DNA of 64,000 nucleotides, from positions 1 to 64,000 of the forward strand of contig CAMJTU010000004.1 in NCBI GenBank assembly GCA_946408825.1, read 5' to 3'. How positions within the stretch are numbered: position 1 is the stretch's first letter; every line of letters starts with the position of its first letter. A program made the translations under genes and the position numbers. Source of the DNA: an uncultured Planctomycetaceae bacterium. Its GTDB lineage: Bacteria; Planctomycetota; Planctomycetia; Pirellulales; Thermoguttaceae. This document shows positions 27,464 through 37,061 of the stretch, in pieces. Under the pieces are notes generated by a model. That model was given only the letters and a program-made list of their open reading frames with translations. It had not been told where the DNA came from and ran no database searches.

Positions 27464-27490
27464 GAAAAAGCGCCGAATTTCTTCGGCGCT
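27464..27490 (-). terminator. Intrinsic terminator of the DUF1559 gene
   Basis: On the minus strand AGCGCCGAA-GAAA-TTCGGCGCT is followed by TTTTTCG: a 9-base perfect stem with a tetraloop and a T-run, about 100 bases after the stop codon. Confidence 0.8.
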
Positions 27491-27586
27491 TCCGTGGAAA
27501 AGTTGTCGACGTTCCGCCGACGACGCGGCGGAACGCAAAACAGCGCGCGACGAAACGACGACGTCTGCGTCGCGCGTCAAACTAGA

Positions 27587-28726
27587 TCACATAGAAGACG
27601 TCGTTTCGCCGCCCTGCGCGGAGCCCATCGCGCCCCAGACGCCGTAAGGAGAGGCGCCGGTGACGACCGCGTTCGCGTAAGCGTCGCCGCAGTCGATCGT
27701 GTCGGAAACGAAGCGGACGGAGCCGTCAAGCATCGCCGCGTTCACGCCGCCGGAGTGGTTCGACTGAACAGAGCCGACGCCCCAGACGTTGTCGCCGGAG
27801 TAGGAGCAGCTAGGCGAGTTCGGCGGGAGAACCGTGTTGAAGCCGCTGACGAGCATCTGACCGTCAAGCCAACGCTGACCACGCCACGAGGAAGCGGTCG
27901 CGTCGCGGTCGAGCTGCGTGCCGACCTTCGTCGCGAGGCACGGACCGGGGAAGGAGTTGCCGTTGTACATGGAGCCGAGGCCGGAGACGAGGTTACCCTT
28001 GATCGCGCGACCGCCGGAGATCGCGGCGGTGCAGCATTCGGAGAAGGTCACCGTGTTCGAGGTGCCGTCCACAACGATCGACATGTTCGGGAATTCGCCG
28101 ATCCAGAAGCATCCGCGGTGCGCCGTCTTCGCGGCGGCGGAACTTTCGTCCATCGGGTTACGGTTGTTGTTCCACATGGAGTCGCCGCGGCTCGACATGT
28201 AGTTCAAGCGTCCCGTGTTGTGACCGTCGGTCGACTTCGCCTTCGCGTTGCCGTCGGACGGGCAGATGAACGTGTCGACCGTCGTCTTCAGCGCGGGGAA
28301 ATTCGAGCTGTCGCCAATTCCCCAAGGGTTCTGCATTTGTCCGCCTTGATGATCCGGCCTCGTATAATCGAGAATCGTCGTGTAGAGCGAGTTCAGTTCC
28401 ATGTACGGCATCAGGAAAATAATCGTGCCGAAAGGACCGACCGGCAGACCGGCAGGACCGGTTTGTCCTTGGCCAGTGCCATAGTTGTGCAGATACCCGC
28501 TGTATCCGAAGCACGCGCGAGCGGCCGGAAGAGCGTTGTTGACGTCGTGATAGTTCTGAACCGACAAGCCAATCTGCTTCAGGTTGTTCGTGCACTGCAT
28601 GCGGCGCGCCGCTTCACGGGCAGCCTGAACCGCAGGCAGAAGCAAACCAATAAGAATACCAATAATGGCGATAACGACGAGAAGTTCGACAAGCGTGAAA
28701 CCTCTCTTAGAGTTGAGACTTTTCAT
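27587..28726 (-). CDS. DUF1559 pseudopilin-like protein
   Basis: This 379-residue protein begins with a type IV prepilin-like signal: basic KRG, then [20 protein letters not shown] as the hydrophobic helix, followed by [22 protein letters not shown], a planctomycete hallmark. The processing site would be Gly-9/Phe-10. The C-terminus has [20 protein letters not shown], the H-X9-DG motif of DUF1559. These families are expanded in Planctomycetes and are thought to form pseudopilin-type surface or secretion structures. GGAG precedes the ATG. This gene is the best taxonomic marker in the window. Confidence 0.95.
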   Translation of the reverse strand: MKSLNSKRGFTLVELLVVIAIIGILIGLLLPAVQAAREAARRMQCTNNLKQIGLSVQNYHDVNNALPAARACFGYSGYLHNYGTGQGQTGPAGLPVGPFGTIIFLMPYMELNSLYTTILDYTRPDHQGGQMQNPWGIGDSSNFPALKTTVDTFICPSDGNAKAKSTDGHNTGRLNYMSSRGDSMWNNNRNPMDESSAAAKTAHRGCFWIGEFPNMSIVVDGTSNTVTFSECCTAAISGGRAIKGNLVSGLGSMYNGNSFPGPCLATKVGTQLDRDATASSWRGQRWLDGQMLVSGFNTVLPPNSPSCSYSGDNVWGVGSVQSNHSGGVNAAMLDGSVRFVSDTIDCGDAYANAVVTGASPYGVWGAMGSAQGGETTSSM

Positions 28727-28740
28727 GAGTAAAACTCCGT

Positions 28741-28770
28741 AACATAATAAAAACCGGTTGTTATCCGCAA
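28741..28770 (-). promoter_or_regulatory. Possible promoter of the DUF1559 gene
   Basis: On the minus strand TTGCGG (28765-28770) and TATGTT (28741-28746) with an 18-base spacer, 15 bases before the ATG. An overlapping TATTAT gives a 15-base spacer instead. The gene-free stretch from here to 29081 holds two further TTAGATAC motifs (about 28880 and 28980), related to the cluster near 21 kb. Confidence 0.4.
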
Positions 28771-29081
28771 ACTACGCGAGGACGTGTCTCGAGGTTCCCC
28801 AACGCGCTTGCGAACCTATAGGATTGATCGCTATAAACGAAGACGACAGGCGGGAATTCGTTCCGCTTCATCGCCATTGTATATTAGATACAAAAATGAC
28901 GTTTTCGTCAAGAAGAAAGCCCGATTTTTGAAAAATTTCGTCAAAAATTTTTATTATCTATACTGTTATATTAAAATATTTTAGATACCTCGTCTGCGGC
29001 GATTCGAGCCGTCGACGGATTAAGGATATGCTTAATCCTTACTATCTTAGTAACATTTTCCCATTTTAGACGTCGGCGAGA

Positions 29082-31187
29082 TCAATCGCGTCGATTCCTC
29101 TGCTCCTCTGAAATCGCCTGCTGAAGATTCTTTCGAAAAACCTCGGCGCGACGAAGATATTCCTCAGGCGGACGCCACTTCAGCGCTTTCTCAAGGCGTT
29201 TACGTTCGTCCTGCGGCAGCTCGACAAAGAACGCGTCGCCGGAAAAGACGCGGCGCGCCGCGTCCCCTTCTCCTCTCTCGCCTCCGCCGGCAAATTGAGA
29301 ATCGGGAACGGCGCCCGTTTCCGAGACGTCTCCGGAAGCGATTCCGCCTTCGACGACGCCGTCCTTCCGACGTCGCGACGCGGCGTCCCCCTCGACAATC
29401 GCAACCGCCGACGCTGACGCCGCCGCGCGTTCAAACGCGTCGAGAACAGCCTTCTCGTCCGCGCGCTGGAATTTGCCGTCGCGCGTTCCGTCGGCGGCGA
29501 AATCCGGCGCGTCTGGCGCGCCGACGTTCGGCTCCACGTCGAAAGCCGCGCCGCTTGCGGGAACGGTTCCGAACGTCAATCGCGCCGCAAGCGCGTCGAC
29601 TTCGGACGTCGTCGCGCGCGATTCGTAGCTCGGACTCGCTTCGAGAATCGACGCGACGCGTCCCCAGCGTTCAAGTCGCGCTTCGTTTTCCGCGTCGTCA
29701 AGTCGTCGCGTCGCCGCGGCAAGATAGCCCGTCGCGTCCCCGTCGCAAACCTCTAAACAGAGCGCCGTAAGTCCCGCGTCCGCCGCGGCGCGGCGCGCAA
29801 ACGCGACGAACTCGGCCGATTCCGGCGCCTCAAGTCGCCGTCGCGTCTCCTCGTATCGCGTCGCTTCGTCCGTCCACGCGTCGCGGCGACGATTCGTCAG
29901 TTCGAAGAAGTCGCGTGTCGTGGACGCGGACGCGTCGCCCGGCTGGTTCCCGGCGCGAAGCGAAAGGAGACGCGTCGCCTCGCGCCGCGTCGCCGCGTCG
30001 AGTTCCGACGCCGAATTCTCTTCGACTCGGAAACGCCAGCTCTCTTCCAGAATCGAAAACGCGCGAACCTCCGACGCGAGTCTTTCCGCGAGCGCGTCGA
30101 CGGCCTTGTCGAACGCCGTCGACGTTCCGCGTAGCGACGCGTCTAACGCCGACGTCAGCGTTCCCGTCGCGTCCAGTTCGCGCTTGAAAAACTCCGCCAG
30201 TTCGAAGGCGCGTCGGGCGGTCAAAAATACGCGCGCCGCGTCGGCGGCGTTTTTGTCGCCGCGGATCGCGTCCGCTACGGTCGCCGCGCGCGTGTCGAGC
30301 GTCGCGACGGCGCCGTCGAGTTCGCGCGCGAGCGCGACGACAAGCGCGGCGTCGAACGAATCCTTTTCGTCGAGTTCGTCAAGGAGCCGTCGCGAGAGAT
30401 TCCTCGCGCGCTCAAGGTCGGAAACGAGCGCGGCGACGGCGGCGACTATTTTGTCGACGCCCTGCTCTTCTCCGCCGCCAAGCGTCTCCGTCAAAGACGG
30501 CGATTCGACGGCGTCGGGCGTCTGTTCCGACGCCGCGCGCTGAGTCGGGGTAAAAGTTTGCGGCGACGGCTGGGAGGGAGCGCTCGCCGCGACGGGAGAT
30601 CGCCGACCGTCTAGGTCAGGCGAAAAAAGCGCGTCGTGAAACGCGACGGCGCCGAGCGTCGCGACGGCGATTCCCGCAAGCGTCGTCGAGACGCGGCGCA
30701 GCGCGGCCCGACGTCGCGCGCGGCGCTCTGTCGATTCCGCGTCCGCGCCGAATCCAAAGAGGACGCCGTAAAGTTCTTCGTCGGAGAGTTTCGAGATCGC
30801 CGTCGTCGCCGACGTCGCCAAGCGCCGCGTCTCGACGGCAAGTTCCGAATCCCCTATATCCTCAAGCGCCGCCGTCACGGCGCCCTGTGCGGCGGAAAAT
30901 CGCGTTTCGATTCGCCGCGCCGCAAGGGGCGCGTTCGGAGCGCGACGGAGAAGAAAATAACGACAGCCCCAAAAGAGGACGGCATAACAGAGAAGTCCCG
31001 TCGTCGCCGCAAGCGATTTTGACGTCAGAAAAGCGGCGACAATCGTCGCAAGACCGGCGCCTCCGAGCGCTAGGAAACGCGCGTCGAGGACGGCGAGCCT
31101 TACGGCGCGTTTCGTCAACGCCTCGACGAGAGACGCCGCGTCGTCGCACGTCGCTCCGCCATGCTTTTTGTCCGTCGATTGATCCAT
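29082..31187 (-). CDS. Large membrane protein, DUF4175-like in layout
   Basis: A 701-residue protein starting at ATG 31187 (the frame also opens with TTG two codons earlier). Two transmembrane helices lie near residues 37-75, then a region LAARRIETRFSAAQGAVTAALE that resembles the RIEqRf..lqdRlsTA motif of DUF4175-like proteins, and a third helix near 165-185. The remaining 500 residues are long charged, Ala- and Arg-rich helices, probably periplasmic coiled coils. Similar Planctomycete proteins usually sit with MoxR/DUF58 genes, which are absent here. I cannot give a function. A TATAAT at the upstream side (31197-31202, minus) may be the -10 box. Confidence 0.55.
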   Translation of the reverse strand: MDQSTDKKHGGATCDDAASLVEALTKRAVRLAVLDARFLALGGAGLATIVAAFLTSKSLAATTGLLCYAVLFWGCRYFLLRRAPNAPLAARRIETRFSAAQGAVTAALEDIGDSELAVETRRLATSATTAISKLSDEELYGVLFGFGADAESTERRARRRAALRRVSTTLAGIAVATLGAVAFHDALFSPDLDGRRSPVAASAPSQPSPQTFTPTQRAASEQTPDAVESPSLTETLGGGEEQGVDKIVAAVAALVSDLERARNLSRRLLDELDEKDSFDAALVVALARELDGAVATLDTRAATVADAIRGDKNAADAARVFLTARRAFELAEFFKRELDATGTLTSALDASLRGTSTAFDKAVDALAERLASEVRAFSILEESWRFRVEENSASELDAATRREATRLLSLRAGNQPGDASASTTRDFFELTNRRRDAWTDEATRYEETRRRLEAPESAEFVAFARRAAADAGLTALCLEVCDGDATGYLAAATRRLDDAENEARLERWGRVASILEASPSYESRATTSEVDALAARLTFGTVPASGAAFDVEPNVGAPDAPDFAADGTRDGKFQRADEKAVLDAFERAAASASAVAIVEGDAASRRRKDGVVEGGIASGDVSETGAVPDSQFAGGGERGEGDAARRVFSGDAFFVELPQDERKRLEKALKWRPPEEYLRRAEVFRKNLQQAISEEQRNRRD

Positions 31188-31432
31188 ACTCAATAATTAT
31201 ATTGGAACGCCGTTCCCGCGATTCTCACAGTTCGATTTCATAAAAATATCAAAATAAGCAGAATGGCAAGTTTACACAAAATAACGTCCGTTATTTTTTT
31301 CGTTTTCCGCTTGATTTTCTAATCGTTACGTCCGATAAAGAAGGTAAAGTCGTTTTCTGCAGTCGTTGCATGGACGGAACTATGCTCGTGCGACTTCAGA
31401 AAAGCGCGTCGATGATTTTCAAAGGATTGAAG

Positions 31433-34111
31433 ATGACCCGTTTCAACGATTCAGACCGCCGCGCGACCTCGCGTGGGCGAGATCGTGACGTCAGTATGTC
31501 GCTGGGAAGCGCCGTACGACGTCAAGCGTGTGTTGTCGCGCTAAGCGCCCTGTTAGGTTTCTTCGGAGGAAACGGCGTCGAAGCGGCTCAGAATCGATCG
31601 ATCGCGCAAATTTTCCCGCCCCAAAACCAGCAGCAGTTCCCACAGGCGCCGCGCGCGCAGCAGTTTCAAGCGGCCCAAGCGCAGGCGCAAGCTCAGGCAA
31701 ATCGAACGCAAAATCGTCAGTCGTCCCGTTCGCCCATCCTCTCCGGAATTCTCGGTCAAAACAAGCAGGCGTCAAGCGGCGCTTCAGGACAGTTTAACCA
31801 GCTTAATCAACTTAATCAGCCGACGCCGCACATTCCGCCGCGAACGGCGCAGCCGTCGCAGGAGCCGGAGCATCTCGGCGTCTTCGGAACGCGTCCGATC
31901 TTTTCCGGATCCAAGAATCTGGACCGCGCCGAACGGCAAGCGCGCGAGCGTCAGAGCCAAGAGTTTCACGAGCGTTCTCAGCATCTAAACGCGCCGAGTC
32001 AGAACATGGGTCAACCCATAATGGTCCAAGGCGCGGGACGTCGTCCCGACGGTTCCTATCCGCAAAGCGTCACGCCGGGCGACCTCACGCAGGCGTCGAC
32101 CAATCCTGCGGAGGCGAACGAGGCGCTCGCCAGAGTTCCGTGGAACCTCTTCCCTGAAAAGACCAAGGCGCGATTCCAGCAGGTCGCGGCGTCGCCGACG
32201 ATGTATCGCCGACTTCCGATGGCGGGAGGACGGTGCAATCCGGAACTGTTCGACTTTTTCCTCACCTACCCGAATACGATCGTCGAGCTATGGAAACAGA
32301 TGGGCTACGAGGAAGTCGACATGAAGCAAGTCGACTCCGCGACCTACGCCGTCAGCGAAAAAGACGGCTCTAGCGGCAAGCTCACGATTCTGTATCAGAA
32401 CGCCGAACTCGCGGTCGCGCACGTCGTCGGAACATACCGCGGCGCCGGAATGATTCGTCCCGTCGAGGGCGAAGCCTTCCTCATTCTTCAAGTGCGATAC
32501 ACGGAAGATCAAGCGCTCACGCCGCTCGTCGTCTGCCGTCTCGACGCCTTCGTCAATATCAAGAATCCCGGCGTCGACCTCGTCGCGCGCGCCTTTAACT
32601 CCATGATCGGCAAGATCGCCGACGCCAACTTCGAGCAGACCCTCGCGTTCGTCGACAGCGTCTCGCAGACGGTCGAGCAGGATCCGAGACAGTTCCAGCA
32701 GGTCGTCGCGCAGCTCGGCGGTCTCTCCCCGCAAGCGCGACGCGTTCTCGCCGACAAAGCGACGACCGTCGCGATGCAGGCGCAAGCGCGCGAATCGGGG
32801 AAGCCTGTGAACTATCGGCTTCTCGCAAAAGCGAACGATCCGAATCCCGGTTATGCGCGAATTCTCGCGCGCGGCGCCAATCAGACGCCGGCGCGAAATT
32901 CGAGCCTCGCCGCAAACGGTCCGAAACCGTCCTTCCAAGGCTATCGCGCGCCCGAGGTCGAAGACGACTTCTTCGACGATAACGACATGAACGCCAGCTT
33001 TGCGGAATCCGGCGTTCACGTCGGAAACAATTCGTCCATAAAGTCCTTTGGACAGACGCGCGAACTCCATCTCGGAATCGGCGACGACTTCTCCCTCGCC
33101 TCCGACGACTCGTCCGACTATGGATTTGAAACCGACGACGAAGTCATGATGACGGGCGAAGAGTACCTCGCGACGCAATCCCTTTCGTCGCCGAATTCGG
33201 GAAGCGCCGTGAACTCCCTCGCGAAAATCGGGCCCGCGCCTTCGAAGAACGCCCGCGCCCTCGAGCTTGTCGAAGAAGAATCTGAATCCTTCGCGACTCT
33301 CGCCGATTCGCCGTCCGCGATCTCGACGGACGACGAACTCGTCGTCGACTCCTTCGAATTCGACGACGAAGAAGAGTCGCCGGCGCCGCGCGCGCTGCCG
33401 CTTACTCGCCTGCCCGGAACGCCCAAACTCCCGTCGACCGTTCGCGGATTAAACGCCTCGAACGCGCGTCCGGGAGCGCTCAACGCCGCGCCTCTCGTCT
33501 CTGCGGACGAAGAAGAACAATATAGCGAGGTCGCCGAAATCTCGCTCGACGAAGACGGCAATCCAATCCTTGAGTTCACCGACGAAGAAGAGGGCGAAAG
33601 CGACTCCGAAAGCGACGCCGAAAACGCTCCCGAAATTCCGGCGGTCACGCTAGAAGACGATCCGGAAACGCTCACGCTGCCCGACCCCGCGACTCTCGAC
33701 GGCGAAGACGGTCAGGAGACGATTGACGAGGAAGAGGAAGACGAAGAGTCCGAAGAGGACGCCTTTGAAGCGGGAGGATGGACGCGTTCCGCGCTCGCGA
33801 ATCGCAGAGTCTCCGAAAAAATCGCCAAACAGGCAAACGGCGCGTCGACGAAATCCGACGGCGAGGAACCGATCGCCGAGCGGCCGCGTCTGACCACGAA
33901 GCGATACGTGCCGCCCCTCGAAAAGTCGAACGGCGTCGCCGCCGTTAAGACGATGGACGAAGCGAAGTCGGCCGATTCGGGCGAACGCGTCGCAACCTAT
34001 CGTTGGAGCCCCGTTCCCGGCGCCTTTGTCGCCAAGACGGCGGCGCTCCCTCGCGAGGAAAATACGCTCTCTCCGAAGACCGCAAAGTTCGCCAAACCCG
34101 AAATCCGCTAG
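31433..34111 (+). CDS. Large exported protein of unknown function with acidic C-terminal half
   Basis: The preferred start at 31433 (AAAGGA upstream) gives 892 residues. A hydrophobic segment near residues 27-47 (ACVVALSALLGFFGGNGVEA) looks like a signal peptide. A Gln-rich low-complexity stretch follows (to about 150), then a folded domain of about 200 residues (near 240-440; WKQMGYEEVDMKQ, AYRGAGMIRPVEGEAFLI-type beta segment, VCRLDAFVNIKNPGVDLVARAFN). The last 400 residues are very rich in Asp, Glu and Ser. I do not recognise the family; the layout suggests a Planctomycete envelope protein. The 240 bases upstream are AT-rich without a clear promoter. Confidence 0.6.
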   Translation: MTRFNDSDRRATSRGRDRDVSMSLGSAVRRQACVVALSALLGFFGGNGVEAAQNRSIAQIFPPQNQQQFPQAPRAQQFQAAQAQAQAQANRTQNRQSSRSPILSGILGQNKQASSGASGQFNQLNQLNQPTPHIPPRTAQPSQEPEHLGVFGTRPIFSGSKNLDRAERQARERQSQEFHERSQHLNAPSQNMGQPIMVQGAGRRPDGSYPQSVTPGDLTQASTNPAEANEALARVPWNLFPEKTKARFQQVAASPTMYRRLPMAGGRCNPELFDFFLTYPNTIVELWKQMGYEEVDMKQVDSATYAVSEKDGSSGKLTILYQNAELAVAHVVGTYRGAGMIRPVEGEAFLILQVRYTEDQALTPLVVCRLDAFVNIKNPGVDLVARAFNSMIGKIADANFEQTLAFVDSVSQTVEQDPRQFQQVVAQLGGLSPQARRVLADKATTVAMQAQARESGKPVNYRLLAKANDPNPGYARILARGANQTPARNSSLAANGPKPSFQGYRAPEVEDDFFDDNDMNASFAESGVHVGNNSSIKSFGQTRELHLGIGDDFSLASDDSSDYGFETDDEVMMTGEEYLATQSLSSPNSGSAVNSLAKIGPAPSKNARALELVEEESESFATLADSPSAISTDDELVVDSFEFDDEEESPAPRALPLTRLPGTPKLPSTVRGLNASNARPGALNAAPLVSADEEEQYSEVAEISLDEDGNPILEFTDEEEGESDSESDAENAPEIPAVTLEDDPETLTLPDPATLDGEDGQETIDEEEEDEESEEDAFEAGGWTRSALANRRVSEKIAKQANGASTKSDGEEPIAERPRLTTKRYVPPLEKSNGVAAVKTMDEAKSADSGERVATYRWSPVPGAFVAKTAALPREENTLSPKTAKFAKPEIR

Positions 34112-34135
34112 CCAGCGACGTCGCGAGAGAACGGT

Positions 34136-34177
34136 TCGCGCTACCGCGCGCGTAAAACTATCGCTCCCGTTGGTCGC
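34136..34177 (+). repeat. Structured repeat Z, copy 5 (5' half)
   Basis: Hairpin CGCGC-(TACC)-GCGCG at 34137-34150, then GTAAAACTA and TCGCTCCCGTTGGTCGCTT (34161-34179). It matches copies 3 and 4 in the same order and leads straight into the attC-like site. Confidence 0.6.
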
Positions 34178-34179
34178 TT

Positions 34180-34258
34180 ACCTAACGCAGAGCGCTTGGC
34201 TTGATGGAACCGCGCCAAGTCGACTGTAAGACGGCGCGCCAACGCGCGGGCGTTAGAT
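34180..34258 (+). other. attC-like integron recombination site
   Basis: The 79-base site has all attC parts in order: R'' ACCTAAC (34180-34186, fits RYYYAAC), spacer GCAGA, L'' GCGCTTGGC (34192-34200), a 37-base loop region, L' GCCAACGC (34238-34245), spacer GCGGGC, R' GTTAGAT (34252-34258, fits GTTRRRY). L'' pairs with L' apart from one extra C in L'', which would be an extrahelical G on the bottom strand, the hallmark of attC. No integrase gene or second perfect site is in the window. The rest of the gap to 34377 shows nothing else. Confidence 0.55.
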
Positions 34259-34377
34259 CCCGGTATTCGCCTCAAAGCGCGACGTAATTCATAACCGCGT
34301 ACAGGCGAAAACTCTAGGTCCGCGCCCGTTGGCGCGGACGTCTGATTCCGTCGTCTTTTCCAACGCCGTCCCAACTT

Positions 34378-36243
34378 TCAGCGCTCGGATTTAAACATTC
34401 CTGACGAGATAGCGCCGAGGGCTGCGGTCGAGAAGTCGACCCTCTTAATCTTTCCATGAGTCTCTTGGCCCGACGCTTTCTGGAATTCGTCGAACTCGTC
34501 GCGACCGTACTTCTGTTTGAGCCAAAGGACGTAAGGAACCGACTCGTCCTCCTGCCAGTAGACGTTGCCGTCGAGCGTAGGCCCCTCGGGCTTCCATTCG
34601 ACGTCGGAACGAACGAGGGATTCCGTCGCGTTCGCAAAAATATTCCCTTTCACGACGAAATTCGTCGTCTGCGCCGTGTTGCTGTAGAACATGAGGCATC
34701 GTCCGTTCGGATCCGGTCGCTGCGCGTGTCCCCAGCCGTAACCCGCGTTGAGGCAAACGTTGTGGACAAACGTGATATTGTCGGTGACGGAACTTTCGTC
34801 GCGGTTCCAATATTCGAAGGAATACTCGCAATTCCAGATCAGATTCCCGCGATAGACGATATTGCGCTCCTCGTTCGTTCCGGAGCCTTGATTCGTCAGC
34901 GCCGCGTCGTATACCTCCCACAAACGGCACTGCTCGACGACATGATCCCGCGCCGAGGACCAGAACTCGATCCCGTTTCCGAAGCGCACGCGTCGTCCCG
35001 CGCCCCCTTCGCGATACTGATCGCCGCCGCCGATCCAGCTAATATCGCAGCGGCGGATCACGCAGCGCGCGTTCCCCGACCCGCCGAACCCGTGCGCCGC
35101 GCCATAACGGAGGTCGAGCCCGTCGAAGACCGCGTCGTGTACGCCGGAAAGATCGATCACATGGCGCATAATCGCCGCCTCGAGGGACTTGCGCGTCGTC
35201 GCCGGATTCTTTTCCGAATAATACCAGACGCGTCCGTCTTCGCGGTTGTAGAAGAAATCGTCCTGCGCTTTGAGTTCGTCGCGCGTCCAGCGTTTGAACG
35301 CGGCGAAGGTTCCGTCGAGGATAATGTTGCCGACGTCAGGCGTCATGTCGAGTTCGTCGATCTGAACTTCTTCGAACTTCAGATTCTTCAGTTCGAGCGT
35401 CACGCCTTCGGGAAGTTTCCCGAGGTAGAAGGTCAGCCGCGCGTCGTCCGCGTCGCGATTCGGCTGAAGATACAACTGACACGGTTGGAACTCGGTCGTA
35501 AGCTCGCCCAGTCCCGAAACGGCGCCGTAGGAACGCCAAGGACTGCTCGGCTCCATGAGGGATACGAAGAAGGTCGTCGGAATCGTCGCGCGCGCCTCGA
35601 AAGAAAGACGCAGCGGCTTGCCGTCGCGAATCGAGAACGGCTGATAGATCCACTGGATGTGATTCGACGCGGTTCCCGGCTTCTCGCAGCGGATCGTCAT
35701 GACGTCGTCGCGACGCTCAAAGGACGCGACCGCGCCGTTCTCGCGATGAAGCGACCATGATCCGTCGAGTTTGCTCGGTTCTCCGACAGTTCTGACTTCG
35801 CGAGGACGCGTCGCCCAGAGATTCTCTCCCTCTTTGACCCAGTCGTTCTCCTCGGAAAGGGAAACGGAACGCCAGAAACTCGGCTTTGGACCGTCGTCAT
35901 ACATATAGACGACTGGCGTCCCGAGAACGCTCGTCGCGCCTTCGAGGGTTTTGCCGCCGTAGCTCGTGTAGACGACGGGCTTCCCCTCTTCGCCGGACCG
36001 CGGCGCGAGACTTTCGCGCCACACGCGCCCGGACCGGAAATGAACGACGTCGCCCCCTTTGATCTCTTCCGCGCGGGAAACGCGCTTGAGCGTCTTCCAC
36101 GCCGTCGTCGGCGACGTCCCCGCCGCCGCGTCGGAGCCGTCTTGCGAATCGACGTAATAGTCCGTCGCAAACGCGCATGCGGCGGATAGAGAGAGCGCGG
36201 CGAATAGAATCGCCGTCGCGGCGTTGCGGATAATGTTCGTCAT
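34378..36243 (-). CDS. Secreted right-handed beta-helix protein, polysaccharide-lyase-like
   Basis: A 621-residue protein with a signal peptide (cleavage after CAFA, near 26) and then TDYYVDSQDGSDAAAGTSPTTAWKT, the classic start of right-handed beta-helix proteins. The second half has the repeating short-strand pattern of the helix (GVHDAVFDGLDLRYG, NARCVIRRCDISWIG, RDHVVEQCRLWEVYD, NIVYRGNLIWNCEYS, NFVVKGNIFANATES). Residues 150-300 hold an inserted beta-sandwich that looks like a carbohydrate-binding module. Such proteins are often lyases or hydrolases of pectin-like polysaccharides, but I see no diagnostic catalytic residues. AAAGG precedes the ATG. It probably shares a transcript with the ABM gene upstream. 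Confidence 0.7.
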   Translation of the reverse strand: MTNIIRNAATAILFAALSLSAACAFATDYYVDSQDGSDAAAGTSPTTAWKTLKRVSRAEEIKGGDVVHFRSGRVWRESLAPRSGEEGKPVVYTSYGGKTLEGATSVLGTPVVYMYDDGPKPSFWRSVSLSEENDWVKEGENLWATRPREVRTVGEPSKLDGSWSLHRENGAVASFERRDDVMTIRCEKPGTASNHIQWIYQPFSIRDGKPLRLSFEARATIPTTFFVSLMEPSSPWRSYGAVSGLGELTTEFQPCQLYLQPNRDADDARLTFYLGKLPEGVTLELKNLKFEEVQIDELDMTPDVGNIILDGTFAAFKRWTRDELKAQDDFFYNREDGRVWYYSEKNPATTRKSLEAAIMRHVIDLSGVHDAVFDGLDLRYGAAHGFGGSGNARCVIRRCDISWIGGGDQYREGGAGRRVRFGNGIEFWSSARDHVVEQCRLWEVYDAALTNQGSGTNEERNIVYRGNLIWNCEYSFEYWNRDESSVTDNITFVHNVCLNAGYGWGHAQRPDPNGRCLMFYSNTAQTTNFVVKGNIFANATESLVRSDVEWKPEGPTLDGNVYWQEDESVPYVLWLKQKYGRDEFDEFQKASGQETHGKIKRVDFSTAALGAISSGMFKSER

Positions 36244-36317
36244 AGCGTACCTTTCGCGATCTTCGCGGCGCGGGACGTCAAATAAGTCTCCGCGTCGCAG
36301 TCAATAAAAAGACGGCG

Positions 36318-37061
36318 TTAGCGAGCGTCGGGCAAAATCGTTCCTTTAACGCTCAAAGGAACTTTCGCGTCTTTGACGTCGATCTCCTCAACCGCGCTTT
36401 CCCAGCAGCCGACCGTTTCGCGCCACGCTTTCCATTCTTTGGAATCGCGCCGCGCTTGAAGCCCTTCTTCGTCGGCGTAAACTTCAAGCGTTCGGAAGAT
36501 ATGAGGGTTCTCTTCTTCCGCCGTGACGAAGACGCCGAGCGTCTTTTCTTCGCGCTCGACGGCTCGTTTCGCTTCCGCGCGCGCAAGCCGGCAGTATTCC
36601 TCCCGACGTTCGGGATCAACCTCATAACGCCTTATCACGAGCCGCGTTCCGAACCCCGACGTTTTCTGTTCAAGCGCGATCGACTCGACGGGAGTGACGA
36701 CGAGTTCTTTCAGAATCGGCGCGCGAAGTTCGCGGTATTTCGCAAACGCCGCGCTGCCGACATGGCGTTCATACGCGTTTTCGTCCTGATAGATTTCCAA
36801 GAGACAAAGGCGATTTGGCTTAGAAGAATCGACGCCCCCGTAAAGCGCGAACGTGCCCGGCTCGTTTTTAACCTCAGGCGCGACGTTCTCGACGGCATAT
36901 CGCTGCATGTCGCCCATTTTCCCGTCGACCGACTCTAAAAACGCCCAATGAACGAGAGGCGGCGCGCCGTCGGGAGCTTGGAATTCGGCGGCGAGAGCAA
37001 ACGCGGCGGGAAGAAGAACGCCCCCAAGCGTAAGCGCCGCGGCAAGCCAAAGATTCGTCAT
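36318..37061 (-). CDS. Exported protein with two ABM (antibiotic biosynthesis monooxygenase) domains
   Basis: A 247-residue protein with a signal peptide (residues 1-25) and two ferredoxin-like ABM domains. The first (about 35-130) has ENVAPEVKNEPGTFALYGGVDSSKPNRLCLLEIYQDENAYERHVGS-type order; the second (about 138-235) repeats it with HIFRTLEVYADEEGLQARRDSKEWK. ABM domains occur in small quinone or polyketide oxygenases and in heme-degrading enzymes and are normally cytoplasmic single-domain dimers; an exported tandem is less usual. It precedes the beta-helix gene by 75 bases on the same strand. AAAGGA precedes the start. Confidence 0.75.
   Translation of the reverse strand: MTNLWLAAALTLGGVLLPAAFALAAEFQAPDGAPPLVHWAFLESVDGKMGDMQRYAVENVAPEVKNEPGTFALYGGVDSSKPNRLCLLEIYQDENAYERHVGSAAFAKYRELRAPILKELVVTPVESIALEQKTSGFGTRLVIRRYEVDPERREEYCRLARAEAKRAVEREEKTLGVFVTAEEENPHIFRTLEVYADEEGLQARRDSKEWKAWRETVGCWESAVEEIDVKDAKVPLSVKGTILPDAR

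Noticed and set aside
27494..28732. Open frame of 412 codons on the plus strand
   Set aside because: Antisense to the DUF1559 gene, whose identity is certain.
34456..35760. Open frame of 434 codons on the plus strand
   Set aside because: Antisense shadow of the beta-helix protein; no ribosome-binding site or domain.
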